Below, piece after piece: positions 15,816 to 25,300 of a DNA stretch of 64,000 nucleotides (its first letter is position 1; each line of letters begins with the position of its first letter). Under the pieces are notes generated by a model that was not told the origin of the DNA, made no database searches, and saw nothing but the letters and a program-made list of their open reading frames with translations. The position numbers and the translations under genes were made by a program. The stretch is taken from NCBI GenBank assembly GCA_934546935.1, contig CAKTEH010000008.1:65205-129204 (forward strand), given 5' to 3'. The DNA comes from an uncultured Eubacteriales bacterium (GTDB lineage Bacteria; Bacillota; Clostridia; Oscillospirales; QAMX01).

Positions 15816-17087
15816 TTAGCCTTCGGGTTTTGAGGATGCGCCGGAAACGGGCGCAGGCTTGCGGCGGACATCGACCTGGGCAACCCGATGGTGCTCCAAC
15901 GCAACAATCGTAATCGTCAGGTCAGCATATTCAAACGAATCGCCCTGCTGCGGAATTGTGCCGAAGCGCTCCGTAACCCAGCCGCCGAGGGAGCTCATTT
16001 CCGAATCTGCTTCCACCTGAAAAAAGTTACAGAATTCCTCAAGATCGACCGTGCCGTCCACACGGTAAGTGTTGGCGTCCAACGCCCGGAAATCTTCGGT
16101 AATTTCGTCGTGTTCATCCCAGATTTCGCCGACGAGCTCCTCCAGGATGTCTTCCATCGTGACAATACCGTAGGTCCCGCCATATTCATCCAACACGACG
16201 GCGACATGCGCTTTATTTTTCTGCAACTGCCGAAGCAGGGAGGGGATTTTTTCGTTTTTGAGGATGAAGATAACCGGGGTGATGATGTCCTTTACTGCCT
16301 TTCCGGTGATGCCCATGCCGGTATAAAAGTCCTTTTGATGGATGACACCGACAACGTCATCCATTGTTTCATCGTAAACCAGGAGACGGGAATAGCGGGA
16401 CTGGGTAAAAGCCCGGGCAATCTCTTCTTTCCGGGCATTAAGTGCAACGCCTTCAAGATCTACGCGATGGGTCAGAATATCTTCTGCACAACGCTCGGAG
16501 AAACCAATGGCATTGCGCAGAAGTTCACCCTCATTCTGGTCAATGCTGCCGTCAAGCTGGACTTCCTTCACGAGCATCAAAAGCTCTTCCTGAGACATTT
16601 TTGCGCTGGATTCCAGCCGCAGGACTCTGGAAAGGATTTTTTTCCAAAGAGAAAACAGAAAGTTGACGGGTGTCAGAATATAGATCAGGATTTTGAGGAA
16701 CGGCGCGGAAAACATTGCAAAACGCTCAGGAGAGTCTTTGGCAATGCTTTTCGGTGAAATTTCGCCGAAAATCAGCACGACGACTGTAATTACGGCAGTG
16801 GAAATTGTGGCGCCTGCGTCTCCGCAAAGCTGAATGAACATAACGGCGCCCAGGGAAGCCATAGCAATGTTAACGATGTTGTTGCCGATGAGGATTGTGG
16901 AAAGCAGTTTGTCATACTGTTCGGAAAGCCGAAGGGCAAGTTTTGCCTTTCGGCTGCCTTTTTCAGCAAAGATTTTCAGCCGCGTCCGGTTGAGAGAAGA
17001 AAAGGCGGTTTCCGTGGCTGAAAAATAAGCGGACATCAGCACCAGCACCGCAATAATCAATATATAAGTCAGCGTGTCGGGAGACAT
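15816..17087 (-). CDS. CNNM/HlyC-CorC family membrane protein with CBS pair
   Basis: 423 residues. An N-terminal CNNM (DUF21) membrane domain of about 190 residues has four hydrophobic segments and the conserved SATETAFSSLNR and STILIGNNIVNIA stretches; a CBS pair follows (ILTHRVDLEGVALNARKEEIARAF to ILEELVGEIWDEHDE), then a CorC_HlyC transporter-associated domain (about residues 340-415). Members are linked to magnesium or cobalt export or resistance; the name haemolysin is historical. ATG follows AAAGGAG. Single-gene unit, convergent with glmM. Confidence 0.9.
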   Translation of the reverse strand: MSPDTLTYILIIAVLVLMSAYFSATETAFSSLNRTRLKIFAEKGSRKAKLALRLSEQYDKLLSTILIGNNIVNIAMASLGAVMFIQLCGDAGATISTAVITVVVLIFGEISPKSIAKDSPERFAMFSAPFLKILIYILTPVNFLFSLWKKILSRVLRLESSAKMSQEELLMLVKEVQLDGSIDQNEGELLRNAIGFSERCAEDILTHRVDLEGVALNARKEEIARAFTQSRYSRLLVYDETMDDVVGVIHQKDFYTGMGITGKAVKDIITPVIFILKNEKIPSLLRQLQKNKAHVAVVLDEYGGTYGIVTMEDILEELVGEIWDEHDEITEDFRALDANTYRVDGTVDLEEFCNFFQVEADSEMSSLGGWVTERFGTIPQQGDSFEYADLTITIVALEHHRVAQVDVRRKPAPVSGASSKPEG

Positions 17088-17354
17088 GGGGTTGCTCCTT
17101 TTTTATTCATTCTTTTGGCATGTCCGGAAAATCCCCGGATTCACAAGCGCAAAAAACTGCGCTTCCGGTGGATTCCGCTGCGTAAAAGAATGTCCCGCAA
17201 AAGTGCGGATAAGGGTATGCCGCCAGCCGCGTCACTACTGCTGCTGTCCATGTGCAAGATACCTCCTGACCGAAAAAATAGGATATGCCCATTATACCGG
17301 ACTGTGCGGACACCGTCAAGAGCAATAGCCGCATATTCCGGGGATGGCAAAAGC

Positions 17355-17389
17355 AAAAGGCGCCCGGGATGTTTCCCGGCGCCTTTTTT
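17355..17389 (-). terminator. terminator of the 17459-17722 gene
   Basis: Arms AGGCGCCCGGGA and TTCCCGGCGCCT with one bulged C, with T/A runs on both sides. It lies between the small minus-strand gene and the next minus gene. Confidence 0.7.
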
Positions 17390-17458
17390 CAGGGATTATG
17401 ATGCAAAATAAAAGTTGAGGATGTGACTATTTGTTTGGTTGTACAGGGGGTTAGTGTG

Positions 17459-17722
17459 TTATTTTTCGTTTTTCAGTTCAGTGTCGCCGTAGAGGTTAAA
17501 ACGGAACAGAAGACTTTCGTCTTCGGGATTTTCACATTTGATTTTGGCTTCGGAAACCATGCCGCCCTTGATAATCTGCGTAAGGCCGATGATCTGGCAG
17601 AACTTGCTTTTCAGGTTCAGCTTGTCGCCTTCATCGGTCACGAGATATACCTGGCCTTTGCACTGGTCAACAGCTTTGATAAATTCCTGTAAATCGATTT
17701 CGTGTAATTTCAAATCTGACAT
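17459..17722 (-). CDS. small uncharacterised acidic protein of a Clostridia family
   Basis: 87 residues starting MSDLKLHEIDLQEFIKAVDQCKGQVYLVTDEGD; the start follows GGAAGGTG at 6 nt. The CKGQVYLVTDEGDKLNLKSKFCQIIG block looks like a compact alpha-beta fold. Similar short clostridial proteins are known to me and are sometimes misleadingly labelled as poly(A)-polymerase-like; no such activity can be read from the sequence. The gene has its own perfect promoter and a terminator, so it is a well-supported independent gene. Function unknown. Confidence 0.75.
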   Translation of the reverse strand: MSDLKLHEIDLQEFIKAVDQCKGQVYLVTDEGDKLNLKSKFCQIIGLTQIIKGGMVSEAKIKCENPEDESLLFRFNLYGDTELKNEK

Positions 17723-17761
17723 ATGCTCACCTTCCTTTAAATATATCACTCCTTATTTTTG

Positions 17762-17790
17762 ATTATACGATATTTGGACAGAATTGTCAA
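17762..17790 (-). promoter_or_regulatory. strong SigA promoter for the 17459-17722 gene
   Basis: Minus strand TTGACA (17790-17785), 17 bp, TATAAT (17767-17762): perfect consensus, 40 bp before the start codon. Confidence 0.88.
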
Positions 17791-17983
17791 TAAGCCGCTT
17801 GAAATTTCGTGAAAATATACCAAAGAGCGGGCTCTGGTTCCAACGTGCTTGTAAAATTACGGGCAGTTCTTTCTTCTGGATCCCTACGGCGCGTTTCGGT
17901 GCGCGCATATTGGCACGAAAACCAAGTGCGGTAAACTATGGGGGACGGCGCGGCGCTGCACCGGAGCGCAGCGAAATTTCACA

Positions 17984-18577
17984 ATGGAGGTAACAGAAAT
18001 TGGGTATGTACGGGTATCGACAAAGGAACAAAACGAGAACCGTCAGACCGACGCCATGCGGGCGTATGGCCTGGACGCGCAGGCTTTGTTTATCAACCGG
18101 CAGTCCGGCTGCGATTTTGACCAGCCTGCGTACAAGCGGATGTTGCGCCGACTCCGGCCTGGCGACCGGCTCGTTATCAAGAGCATTGACCGGCTTGGGC
18201 GCAATTATGAGGAAATCCTGCAGCAGTGACGTCTGCTGACCAAAGAGCGGGAGGTCTCGATCGTTGTGCTGGATATGCCGGTGCTCAATACCGGGCAGGC
18301 GCGGGATCTGACCGGGACGCTGATTTCGGATATCGTGCTTCAGCTTTTAAGCTATGTTGCCCAGACGGAGCGGGAATTCATCCGCCAGCACCAGGCGGAA
18401 GGGATTGCGGCGGCAAAAGCGCGCGGCGTGCAATTCGGACGCAGGAAGATTGAATTGCCGGGAGAAATTGAATCGCTTTGCGCCCGCTGGCGCAGCGGGG
18501 AGATCAGCGCGCGCCAGGCCGGCGCGGCGCTGGGCGTGTCTTATCAGACCTTTCTGCGCCGGATGCGCGAGCGTTAA
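17984..18577 (+). pseudogene. serine resolvase/invertase interrupted by one in-frame TGA
   Basis: Read through, this encodes about 197 residues of a small serine recombinase. The first part has YVRVSTKEQNENRQ (catalytic Ser in RVST), RPGDRLVIKSIDRLGRNYEEILQQ; a TGA stands at 18227-18229; the same frame continues RLLTKEREVSIVVLDMPVLNT, the E-helix (YVAQTEREFIRQHQAEGIAAAKARG) and a C-terminal helix-turn-helix (SARQAGAALGVSYQTFLRRM). Relatives have Trp where the TGA stands (EQWR-TKE), so a single TGG to TGA change explains the break. Start is uncertain: ATG 17984 contains the only GGAGG. No matching mobile element ends were found nearby. Probably dead unless the stop is a sequence error. Confidence 0.85.
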
Positions 18578-18593
18578 TTTTTTACACAAAAGC

Positions 18594-18622
18594 TAGACTT
18601 TTCTTATCGGACATGCTATAAT
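18594..18622 (+). promoter_or_regulatory. distal promoter of the S-layer-homology protein gene
   Basis: TAGACT (18594-18599), 17 bp, TATAAT (18617-18622). A start near 18630 would give a leader of about 255 nt. Confidence 0.65.
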
Positions 18623-18657
18623 GAAATCGTTAAGATTTCCGTGCTGAAAAACTGAAT

Positions 18658-18685
18658 TTGACAGTTTTTTCGATTTTTGCATAAT
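18658..18685 (+). promoter_or_regulatory. proximal promoter of the S-layer-homology protein gene
   Basis: TTGACA (18658-18663), 16 bp, CATAAT (18680-18685). With the distal promoter it makes a tandem pair. The remaining leader to 18884 has no gene; no known riboswitch is recognised in it. Confidence 0.6.
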
Positions 18686-18884
18686 TTATCGGCCTTGTGA
18701 CAAAAAGTCTGGTTTATGGATTTGCTGCTTGCGCAGGCAACGCCGGTGCCTGGAACGTTTTTTGACGCAATGTACAGATTAAAGATCAGAATCGGGTGCG
18801 GAAAGGCAGAGGAGGGATGTGTAGTGTCTCTTTTTACAAATCTGTAGGAAACAACATTTTATTTCTTGAGAAAGGGGAAAGAAA

Positions 18885-21812
18885 ATGAAAAAGAGATGTA
18901 TTTCACTGCTTCTAGTTTTTGCGTTTTGCCTGAGCCTGATGCCGGCGGCGCTTGCTGCCGACGCAGGTGTAACGGATTCGGCGTTTAATGACTTTGCACC
19001 GGTCGGCAGTTCATATAATGTATGCGATGGCAACTTCGCGCAGACGGCTTATGGTACAGTGGTGCTGGATGAGACAACTACAACGGCTACCGATAAGGGC
19101 TATATGCAGTATTTGTGTACCGGCGGTGTCGCTACGCCGACGGCCTACTGGGCTCCGATGGTTTATTCCAATTCAAACCCGGATGCGGTTAAGGCCACGG
19201 TCAGCACGGTTACAGAGGGTGGCGTAGCTTATCTTGTCGTGAAGTTTGAAAAAGGGACCGCAGAAGGCAATGCCACAATCCGGATTGATTATACGGTACA
19301 GACCGGAACATTTTCCGGTGGTATTGGCGGCAGCGGGAGCAGCGAGGTTGTAGGCGTAACCGGCTCGCTGGTTTACAATGTGACAAACGGCGAAGGCGGC
19401 AGTACGCCGAGCGATAAGCCGAATCCGCCGACTTCGGATGTGATTGCGGGTTTTTACAGCGATGCAGGTCGTGCGGTGTTGGTTAAATGTAGAGAAACGG
19501 ATTCGCATAATGGGTTTGTAGGACGGCTCCAGAACGGAAGCTATACCATCGGCGAAGTCGAAGCGTTTGCGGGCAACTCTGTTCTTTCCGCAAGCGAGTG
19601 GCTCTGGTATTGCGGCGTAGTAATCGACACGGAATATTATTATAATCTTTGGAATACGAACTATGCTTCACGGTGGGGTACGCATTATCTGAGCCCCGAA
19701 GACCAGACGGTGGTTGCGCCGTTTTACTACTTCAAGGGCGGCTATTGCACGTATGCAGGTCAGACTTTGTCCGCAGGATGGTATAGCCTAACGGAAGATG
19801 CGCCAGTAGTGATCTGGATTACCAAAACAGCTCCGCAGTCGCAGACTTATAGCCTGACAGTTGTGACAAACCCGGCCGGCGGCGCCACGAGCGGCAGCGG
19901 AAACTATGAAGCGAATAAGCAGGTTTCCATCAGCGCCTCTGCGCCGGCGGCGCCCGCGCAGAAGGTTTACGTTTTCACTGGCTGGAGCAGTTCCAACGGC
20001 GGTTCTTTTGCAAATGTAAACAGGGAAAGCACGACCTTCACTATGCCCTCCGGCGCTGTGACGGTTACTGCCAATTATACATTGAAAGACGATGTAAACG
20101 GCAACGGTATTCCGGATGAAAATGAGCAGTACGACATCCGTTATGTGAAAGGCACGACGGATACGGTGACGGGAATGCCGGCAGACGTGAAAGACGTGCT
20201 TGCAGGAACACAGCAGAGCGTATCGAATGCAAAGCCGAAACGCACGGATTATGTGTTCGCGGGTTGGACGACAGGCGACGTAACGGTAGCTGACGGCAAG
20301 TTTACGATGCCTGCAAAGGATGTAACCTTCACCGCGACGTGGAAGGAAGATAAGAACAACAACGGTATTCCGGATGAAAATGAGCAGTATGACATCCGTT
20401 ATGAATCGGGAACCCGGGATACAGTCCGCAATATGCCTGCAAATGTCTATGATGTACGCGAAGGATCGCTCCAGTCCCGTTCTTCGAAGACACCTGTGCG
20501 TAAAGGCTGGATCTTTGACGGCTGGACAACGAAGGATGTCGTTGTAGACAAAAACGGCAGATTTACGATGCCTGCAAAGGACGTAACCTTTACGGCAACC
20601 TGGGTACGGGATGAGAACAACAACGGCATCCCGGACAGTCAGGAAAAGCACTACCATATCCTGTATGAAACCGGTACCCGCGACAAGGTTGCGAATATGC
20701 CCTCGAATGAGTATAACGTACTGCCCGGTATTGAGAAAGCGGTTTCCATCGTAATTCCCAAACGTGCGGGCTATGTGTTCACCGGTTGGGAAACCGACGA
20801 TGTGCGCGTGGATAAGTATGGCGACTTCACCATGCCGCGCTATAACGTGACCTTTACCGCCACCTGGGCTGTGGATGCGGACGGCGATGGCAAGCCGGAT
20901 GTGCCCGCGTACTATACGCTTACTTATGAATCCAATGGCGGAACCAAATATGCAAACGAGCGCTATGAAGGCGGCACTTATGTTGCGCTGAAGAAAACGC
21001 CGGTGCGCACCGGTTATGAGTTCACCGGCTGGTATGCCGACCGCATGCTGACCAGGAAGGTCAGCGGCGTCTGGATGAACAGCAATGTGACGGTCTATGC
21101 TGGTTGGAAGCGTGTTGCTACCCCGACCGATAAGGTTCCGGAATGGCTCAACGGTGATGACCATTATGCCTATATTGTCGGTTATACCGACGGTACCGTT
21201 AAACCGGAGAATAATATTACCCGTGCAGAGGTTGCCACGATTTTCTTCCGCCTGCTGGATGAAGATGTACGCAGCCGCTACCTGACACGCGCCAACAGCT
21301 TTACGGATGTGGACGTCAATGCATGGTATAATACCCCGGTTTCCACCGTGGCCGCAATGGGTATCCTCTCCGGCCGTACGGCGACAGCTTTCGATCCGGA
21401 CGCGCCGATTACCCGTGCGGAATTAGCGGCGATCTGCGCCCGTTTCAGTGAAGGCAGCCCGGCAAGCGGCGTATACTTCTCGGATATTTCTGGGCATTGG
21501 GCGGAGGATGAGATCAAGCGCGCCGCGTCGCTCGGCTGGATTTCCGGTTACTTAAACGGCGCCTTTGCGCCGGATCAGTCGATCACCCGCGCTGAAGCAA
21601 TGTCGATTATCAACCGTGTACTCATGCGTCTGCCGGAGTCGGTTGACGATCTGCTGCCGGGTATGAAGACCTGGTCGGATAATGCCAATACCAAAGCGTG
21701 GTATTATCTGGCGGTACAGGAAGCGACCAACAGCCATGATTTTGTGTATAAGAATGCAACTTATGAAACCTGGACTGCGCTGACCCGTGATCCGGACTGG
21801 ACCCGGTATTAA
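18885..21812 (+). CDS. S-layer homology (SLH) surface protein with tandem InlB-like and calcium-type repeats
   Basis: 975 residues. A signal peptide (MKKRCISLLLVFAFCLSLMPAALAA) leads to an N-terminal region of about 290 residues, then repeats of the InlB B-repeat/Listeria-Bacteroides type: each has a FAGWTT--V tail with FTMPAKDVTFTATW. They are joined by thrombospondin-3-like acidic loops (DVNGNGIPDENE, DKNNNGIPDENE, DENNNGIPDSQE, DADGDGKPD) at about residues 404, 487, 572 and 662, probable calcium sites. A further YESNGGT repeat follows, and three SLH motifs (about residues 755-930) bind wall polymers. ATG follows AAAGGGGAAAG. Role: cell-surface or S-layer-attached protein, possibly adhesive; ligand unknown. 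Confidence 0.92.
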   Translation: MKKRCISLLLVFAFCLSLMPAALAADAGVTDSAFNDFAPVGSSYNVCDGNFAQTAYGTVVLDETTTTATDKGYMQYLCTGGVATPTAYWAPMVYSNSNPDAVKATVSTVTEGGVAYLVVKFEKGTAEGNATIRIDYTVQTGTFSGGIGGSGSSEVVGVTGSLVYNVTNGEGGSTPSDKPNPPTSDVIAGFYSDAGRAVLVKCRETDSHNGFVGRLQNGSYTIGEVEAFAGNSVLSASEWLWYCGVVIDTEYYYNLWNTNYASRWGTHYLSPEDQTVVAPFYYFKGGYCTYAGQTLSAGWYSLTEDAPVVIWITKTAPQSQTYSLTVVTNPAGGATSGSGNYEANKQVSISASAPAAPAQKVYVFTGWSSSNGGSFANVNRESTTFTMPSGAVTVTANYTLKDDVNGNGIPDENEQYDIRYVKGTTDTVTGMPADVKDVLAGTQQSVSNAKPKRTDYVFAGWTTGDVTVADGKFTMPAKDVTFTATWKEDKNNNGIPDENEQYDIRYESGTRDTVRNMPANVYDVREGSLQSRSSKTPVRKGWIFDGWTTKDVVVDKNGRFTMPAKDVTFTATWVRDENNNGIPDSQEKHYHILYETGTRDKVANMPSNEYNVLPGIEKAVSIVIPKRAGYVFTGWETDDVRVDKYGDFTMPRYNVTFTATWAVDADGDGKPDVPAYYTLTYESNGGTKYANERYEGGTYVALKKTPVRTGYEFTGWYADRMLTRKVSGVWMNSNVTVYAGWKRVATPTDKVPEWLNGDDHYAYIVGYTDGTVKPENNITRAEVATIFFRLLDEDVRSRYLTRANSFTDVDVNAWYNTPVSTVAAMGILSGRTATAFDPDAPITRAELAAICARFSEGSPASGVYFSDISGHWAEDEIKRAASLGWISGYLNGAFAPDQSITRAEAMSIINRVLMRLPESVDDLLPGMKTWSDNANTKAWYYLAVQEATNSHDFVYKNATYETWTALTRDPDWTRY
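20093..20873 (+). repeat. three tandem coding repeats of about 250 bp inside the SLH protein gene
   Basis: Units begin near 20093, 20345 and 20612 with nearly the same DNA (AACAACGGTATTCCGGATGA or close) and end with a conserved FTMP-DVTFTATW segment. The first two units share long near-identical DNA runs, so recombination could change copy number. Confidence 0.75.
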
Positions 21813-21828
21813 GCAGAGTGGAAAATCT

Positions 21829-21861
21829 GCGCGCCGGGCAAATCTTGCCCGGCGCGCAGGA
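21829..21861 (+). terminator. long GC-rich hairpin after the SLH gene
   Basis: CTGCGCGCCGGGCAA pairs with TTGCCCGGCGCGCAG over 15 bp with a 3-nt loop. No T run follows; it probably protects the 3' end or pauses polymerase ahead of the terminator at 21877. Confidence 0.6.
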
Positions 21862-21876
21862 ATTGGAAATCAATGC

Positions 21877-21915
21877 AAAAGACGCGGGGTGGATTCTTTC
21901 CACCCCGCGTCTTTT
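21877..21915. terminator. bidirectional terminator between the SLH gene and the monooxygenase gene
   Basis: AAAAGACGCGGGGTGGA (21877-21893) pairs with its complement (21899-21915), leaving T on the right and A on the left: it ends both convergent genes. Confidence 0.9.
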
Positions 21916-21935
21916 ACGTTGATTTAAGGCATACC

Positions 21936-22238
21936 TTATGCATTATCCTGCGTTGTAAAAGCTTCCAGCGCGGAGCGCAGGACATATTTTCCGGAAAAGC
22001 TTTGCAGCCGGCGGAAAGCTTCCATCTTCAGATGCGCCTGCTGGGCGTCGCGGCTTTCCCATTTTTCCATCAAAAGGACGTGCTCCTCTCCATCGGCGGA
22101 ATCAGGCACATAATATGCATACTGGATGCATCCGGGTTCTGCGGCGGCGAGCAGGCAGATTTCCTGTTCACGTACCTGCTCCAGAAAAGCCTCGCGCGTA
22201 CCGGGCTTAAGATACTGGTATACGTTTAGTACATACAT
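21936..22238 (-). CDS. ABM-fold (YgiN-like) antibiotic biosynthesis monooxygenase domain protein
   Basis: 100 residues, one alpha-beta ferredoxin-like ABM domain: MYVLNVYQYLKPGTREAFLEQV, then EPGCIQYAYYVPDSADGEEHVLLMEKWESRDAQQAHLKMEAFRRL. The pattern EPGC-QY and the KWES-DA-QAHL block are typical of YgiN/LsrG-like proteins, which act on quinones, small aldehyde or ketone metabolites, or haem-like substrates without bound cofactor. A GTG directly upstream (22241) could be the start. Single gene convergent with the SLH gene. The substrate cannot be told. Confidence 0.8.
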   Translation of the reverse strand: MYVLNVYQYLKPGTREAFLEQVREQEICLLAAAEPGCIQYAYYVPDSADGEEHVLLMEKWESRDAQQAHLKMEAFRRLQSFSGKYVLRSALEAFTTQDNA

Positions 22239-22310
22239 CACATTTCACGCTCCGTTCTGAAAAATCGGCCGAAACCGTGGCTTTATTTTTATTATACCGG
22301 GAACTTTTTT

Positions 22311-25300
22311 TTATGCAATCGGAAATTCCCGGTTCAGATTGAAAAAATAGAGGTAGCATGCTTTAACCGGTTTCCCGGTGATGCGCGTCAGCGCATGGGA
22401 ATAGGCAAGAAGCTGCGGCGCATAGCCCGCGGCTGTCTGGGAAATATTTGACTCCCGGACCCGGTCGGATTTAAAATCGATCAGTACCAGTCCGCCGTCC
22501 TCCTCGAAGAAACAGTCGATTACCCCCTGGAAAAGGATACTGTCTTCGTCCGGCCCCGGAGGGTTTGCCAGTGCGGAAAGTTCATTTGCCGCATTTGCGC
22601 CGGCTAGAAGGGAAAATTTGAACTCCCGCTGTACAGACTGCGCCGCACGTACCCGCTGTCCAAGCGGGGCGCGGAAAAAGGCAAGAAGGCGGGCGGGGTC
22701 AACAGCCTGCGCTGCGGCGGGGGACAGCAGCCTGCGCTGCGCCATATCCTGCACCTGCGCTGCAATTGCCTCTTGGGAATCCGTACGTGAAAAATCCAGA
22801 AACTGCATTGCCATATGCAGGGCGGTGCCGCGTTGCGCGGGCGTTAATGCCTCTTCCGAAAGCATGCGCGGGCGTGCGCGCGCCGCCTTCGGAAGCTGTA
22901 TAATCGGACGCGCCTGCGCCAGTGTCTCCGTATCGGCAAAGCGCCCCTTCAGGCTCGTTGCAGTCAGCTTTGAGGGAAGGTTTGCCGCCTGGAGATATGG
23001 ATATCGATAGCTTAAGCGCGCATGGATTTCGGCGGTGGGAAGCGTAGGCGCCTGCAGCGGCGGCAGAGCCTGCAATTGCGATTTTGGCTGTGTTTCCGGC
23101 TGTGCCGGCGGCGGGGTTTGTATGCGCAGCCGCCAGCAGAAATTATCTGTCTCCAGCGGCGCACGGGGATATCCGGCTTCCTGTAATACCGGCGAAGCCT
23201 CCGGAAGACGGAGAAGCGGTGTCAGCAGCCAGGCAAGCGGTGTGGACAGCTCTGAGAGCGGCTGTGCGGGAATCGGCTGCTGTGCCGACAATGCCTGATG
23301 CTTTTTTACGAAAGCGGCCCCATTGCCGGCGGCCACAAGAACCAATTTTTCCTTTGCCCGCGTCAGGGCAACATAAAGCACACGCATCTGTTCAGAAAGC
23401 TGTTCTCCGCGCATGGCAAGGGTTACTGCATGCCGGGCAAGGGTCGGATATTCAATCATGCGGCCGGCAGGACGCAGCTTAAAGCCTGCGCCGAGGCGGG
23501 GATGGATCAGTACGGGCGCATTCAGGTCCTGAAGGTTAAAAGCTGAATCAAGGTTTGCGACGAAAACTACCGGGAACTCCAGGCCTTTGGATTTATGGAT
23601 GGTCATAATTTTTACGCCCGTCCCCGCAGATTCGCCAGGCGCTGGGATCCCCCGCCCATTTTGCAGCGCACGCATCAGATTCAAAAATGCGTATAGCCCG
23701 CGGTAACCGGAACTTTCGCTGCGTGTCGCGGCGCTCAGGAATGCATGAATGCGTGCATTTGAATAGGCCTGGCCGTAAGCGGCGCCAAAGCGTCCGGAAA
23801 AATTCGTCCTGTGGAGCATGTGGATCAGCAGGCGGTCTGTACGCTCGTCGCGCGAAAGGGAACGGAACTCAGAAAGCTGCGTAAGAAACTGCCGGCATTT
23901 TTCCGACAGCGAGGGTTGCGGTGCATCCGGATTTTCCGTGTCCGGCGCATTATATGCTGCACAGGCACGAAGCGCCTGGTAGAAGCTTCCGTCGCGGCAG
24001 CATCTGCGCACCTGTGCAAGCGCGTCGGCGGAGAAGGCATAAAGGGGGGAGTGCAGTACACTGGCCAGCGGGATATCCTGTTCCGGATTATCTACGATCT
24101 CGCACAATGCCATGAGTACTAAGACTTCCGGCGCGTCAAAAAGCTTGCCGGCGTTTTCTGTGAAAACCGGAACGCCGGCACGTGCCAGCGCGGCTGCAAA
24201 TATCTCGTCGCGTCCTTGCACAGCGCGCAGCAGAATCGCGAAATCCTCCGGACGGCAGGGGCGCAGGACGCCGGACAGGGGATCGGTAACAAGATAGCCC
24301 GAATGCAGCATCCCGGCAATTTCTGCGGCGATAAAGTCTGCCTCATATTCGAGTTTGCTGCGGCCGTCCTGCGGGTCTTCAAGCAGGACGAATTCGGAAT
24401 CGTTGTGTCCCTGGGGCGTTTGCGGATATGCCGCGCCACAGACCAGCGCCTCGCGGCCCGCGTATTCGATACCGCCGAGCGAGGAGGAAAAAACCGACCG
24501 GAACAAATAGTTGACCGATTCAATCACCTCCCGCCGGGAACGGAAATTGCGGGAAAGGATGATGCGTGCGTTTTCTCCGGGCGCGGGATCATCCTGGAAA
24601 CGATAGTATTTTTCTAAAAAAACCCCTGGGTCGGCAAGCCGGAAGCCATAGATGCTTTGCTTGACATCGCCGACGAGAAAAAGGTTGGATTCCTCCCGCG
24701 ACAGTGCGCGGAAGATGAGATCCTGCACTTCGTTGGAGTCCTGGAATTCGTCCACAGCGATTTCCTCATACCGTCCGGCGATCTGCCGGGCGGTGGCGCT
24801 GGGGGTGAACCCATCAGGACCGTAGTTGTCAATCAGGATTTTCAGGGTGAAATGCTCCAGGTCGGAAAAATCCAGGATGTTTTTTGCGCGTTTACTTGCA
24901 GAATATGCAGCGTCGAAGGCGGATACGGCCTCGGAAAGCGCCTGCGCAACCGGGAGGATTGCGGCGCAGTCGGCGCGGGTTTTCTCTGCATTGTGCGCCA
25001 AAGGCCCCTGTGTGAATTTTTCCAAGGCTGCATGCCAGGACGCCCGGATCTGGCGCAGGCCTTCAAGCTTCTGAGGGTCATCAAATTTCGTTACCGCGTT
25101 GAGCCTTGGCTTTTCACTGGCAGCCTGGGCGGCAAGACGGATCTCATCCCAGGTACTGCCTTCGCAGGCGGCGCACAGCGCGCGGCATCGCGCAAGGTCC
25201 TGGGAAAAGGCGGAAAGATATTTTGCGGCAACGCGGGGAAGCGCCTCAATATCAGCGCAGGCCCTTTCCAGCTGTATGCCGTAAGCGCGGCAAACTTCCT

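Noticed and set aside
17819..18251. A 13-nt direct repeat (ACCAAAGAGCGGG) before and inside the broken resolvase
   Set aside because: Only two copies, one in coding sequence, and no element ends or target duplication go with them; probably chance or a small local duplication.
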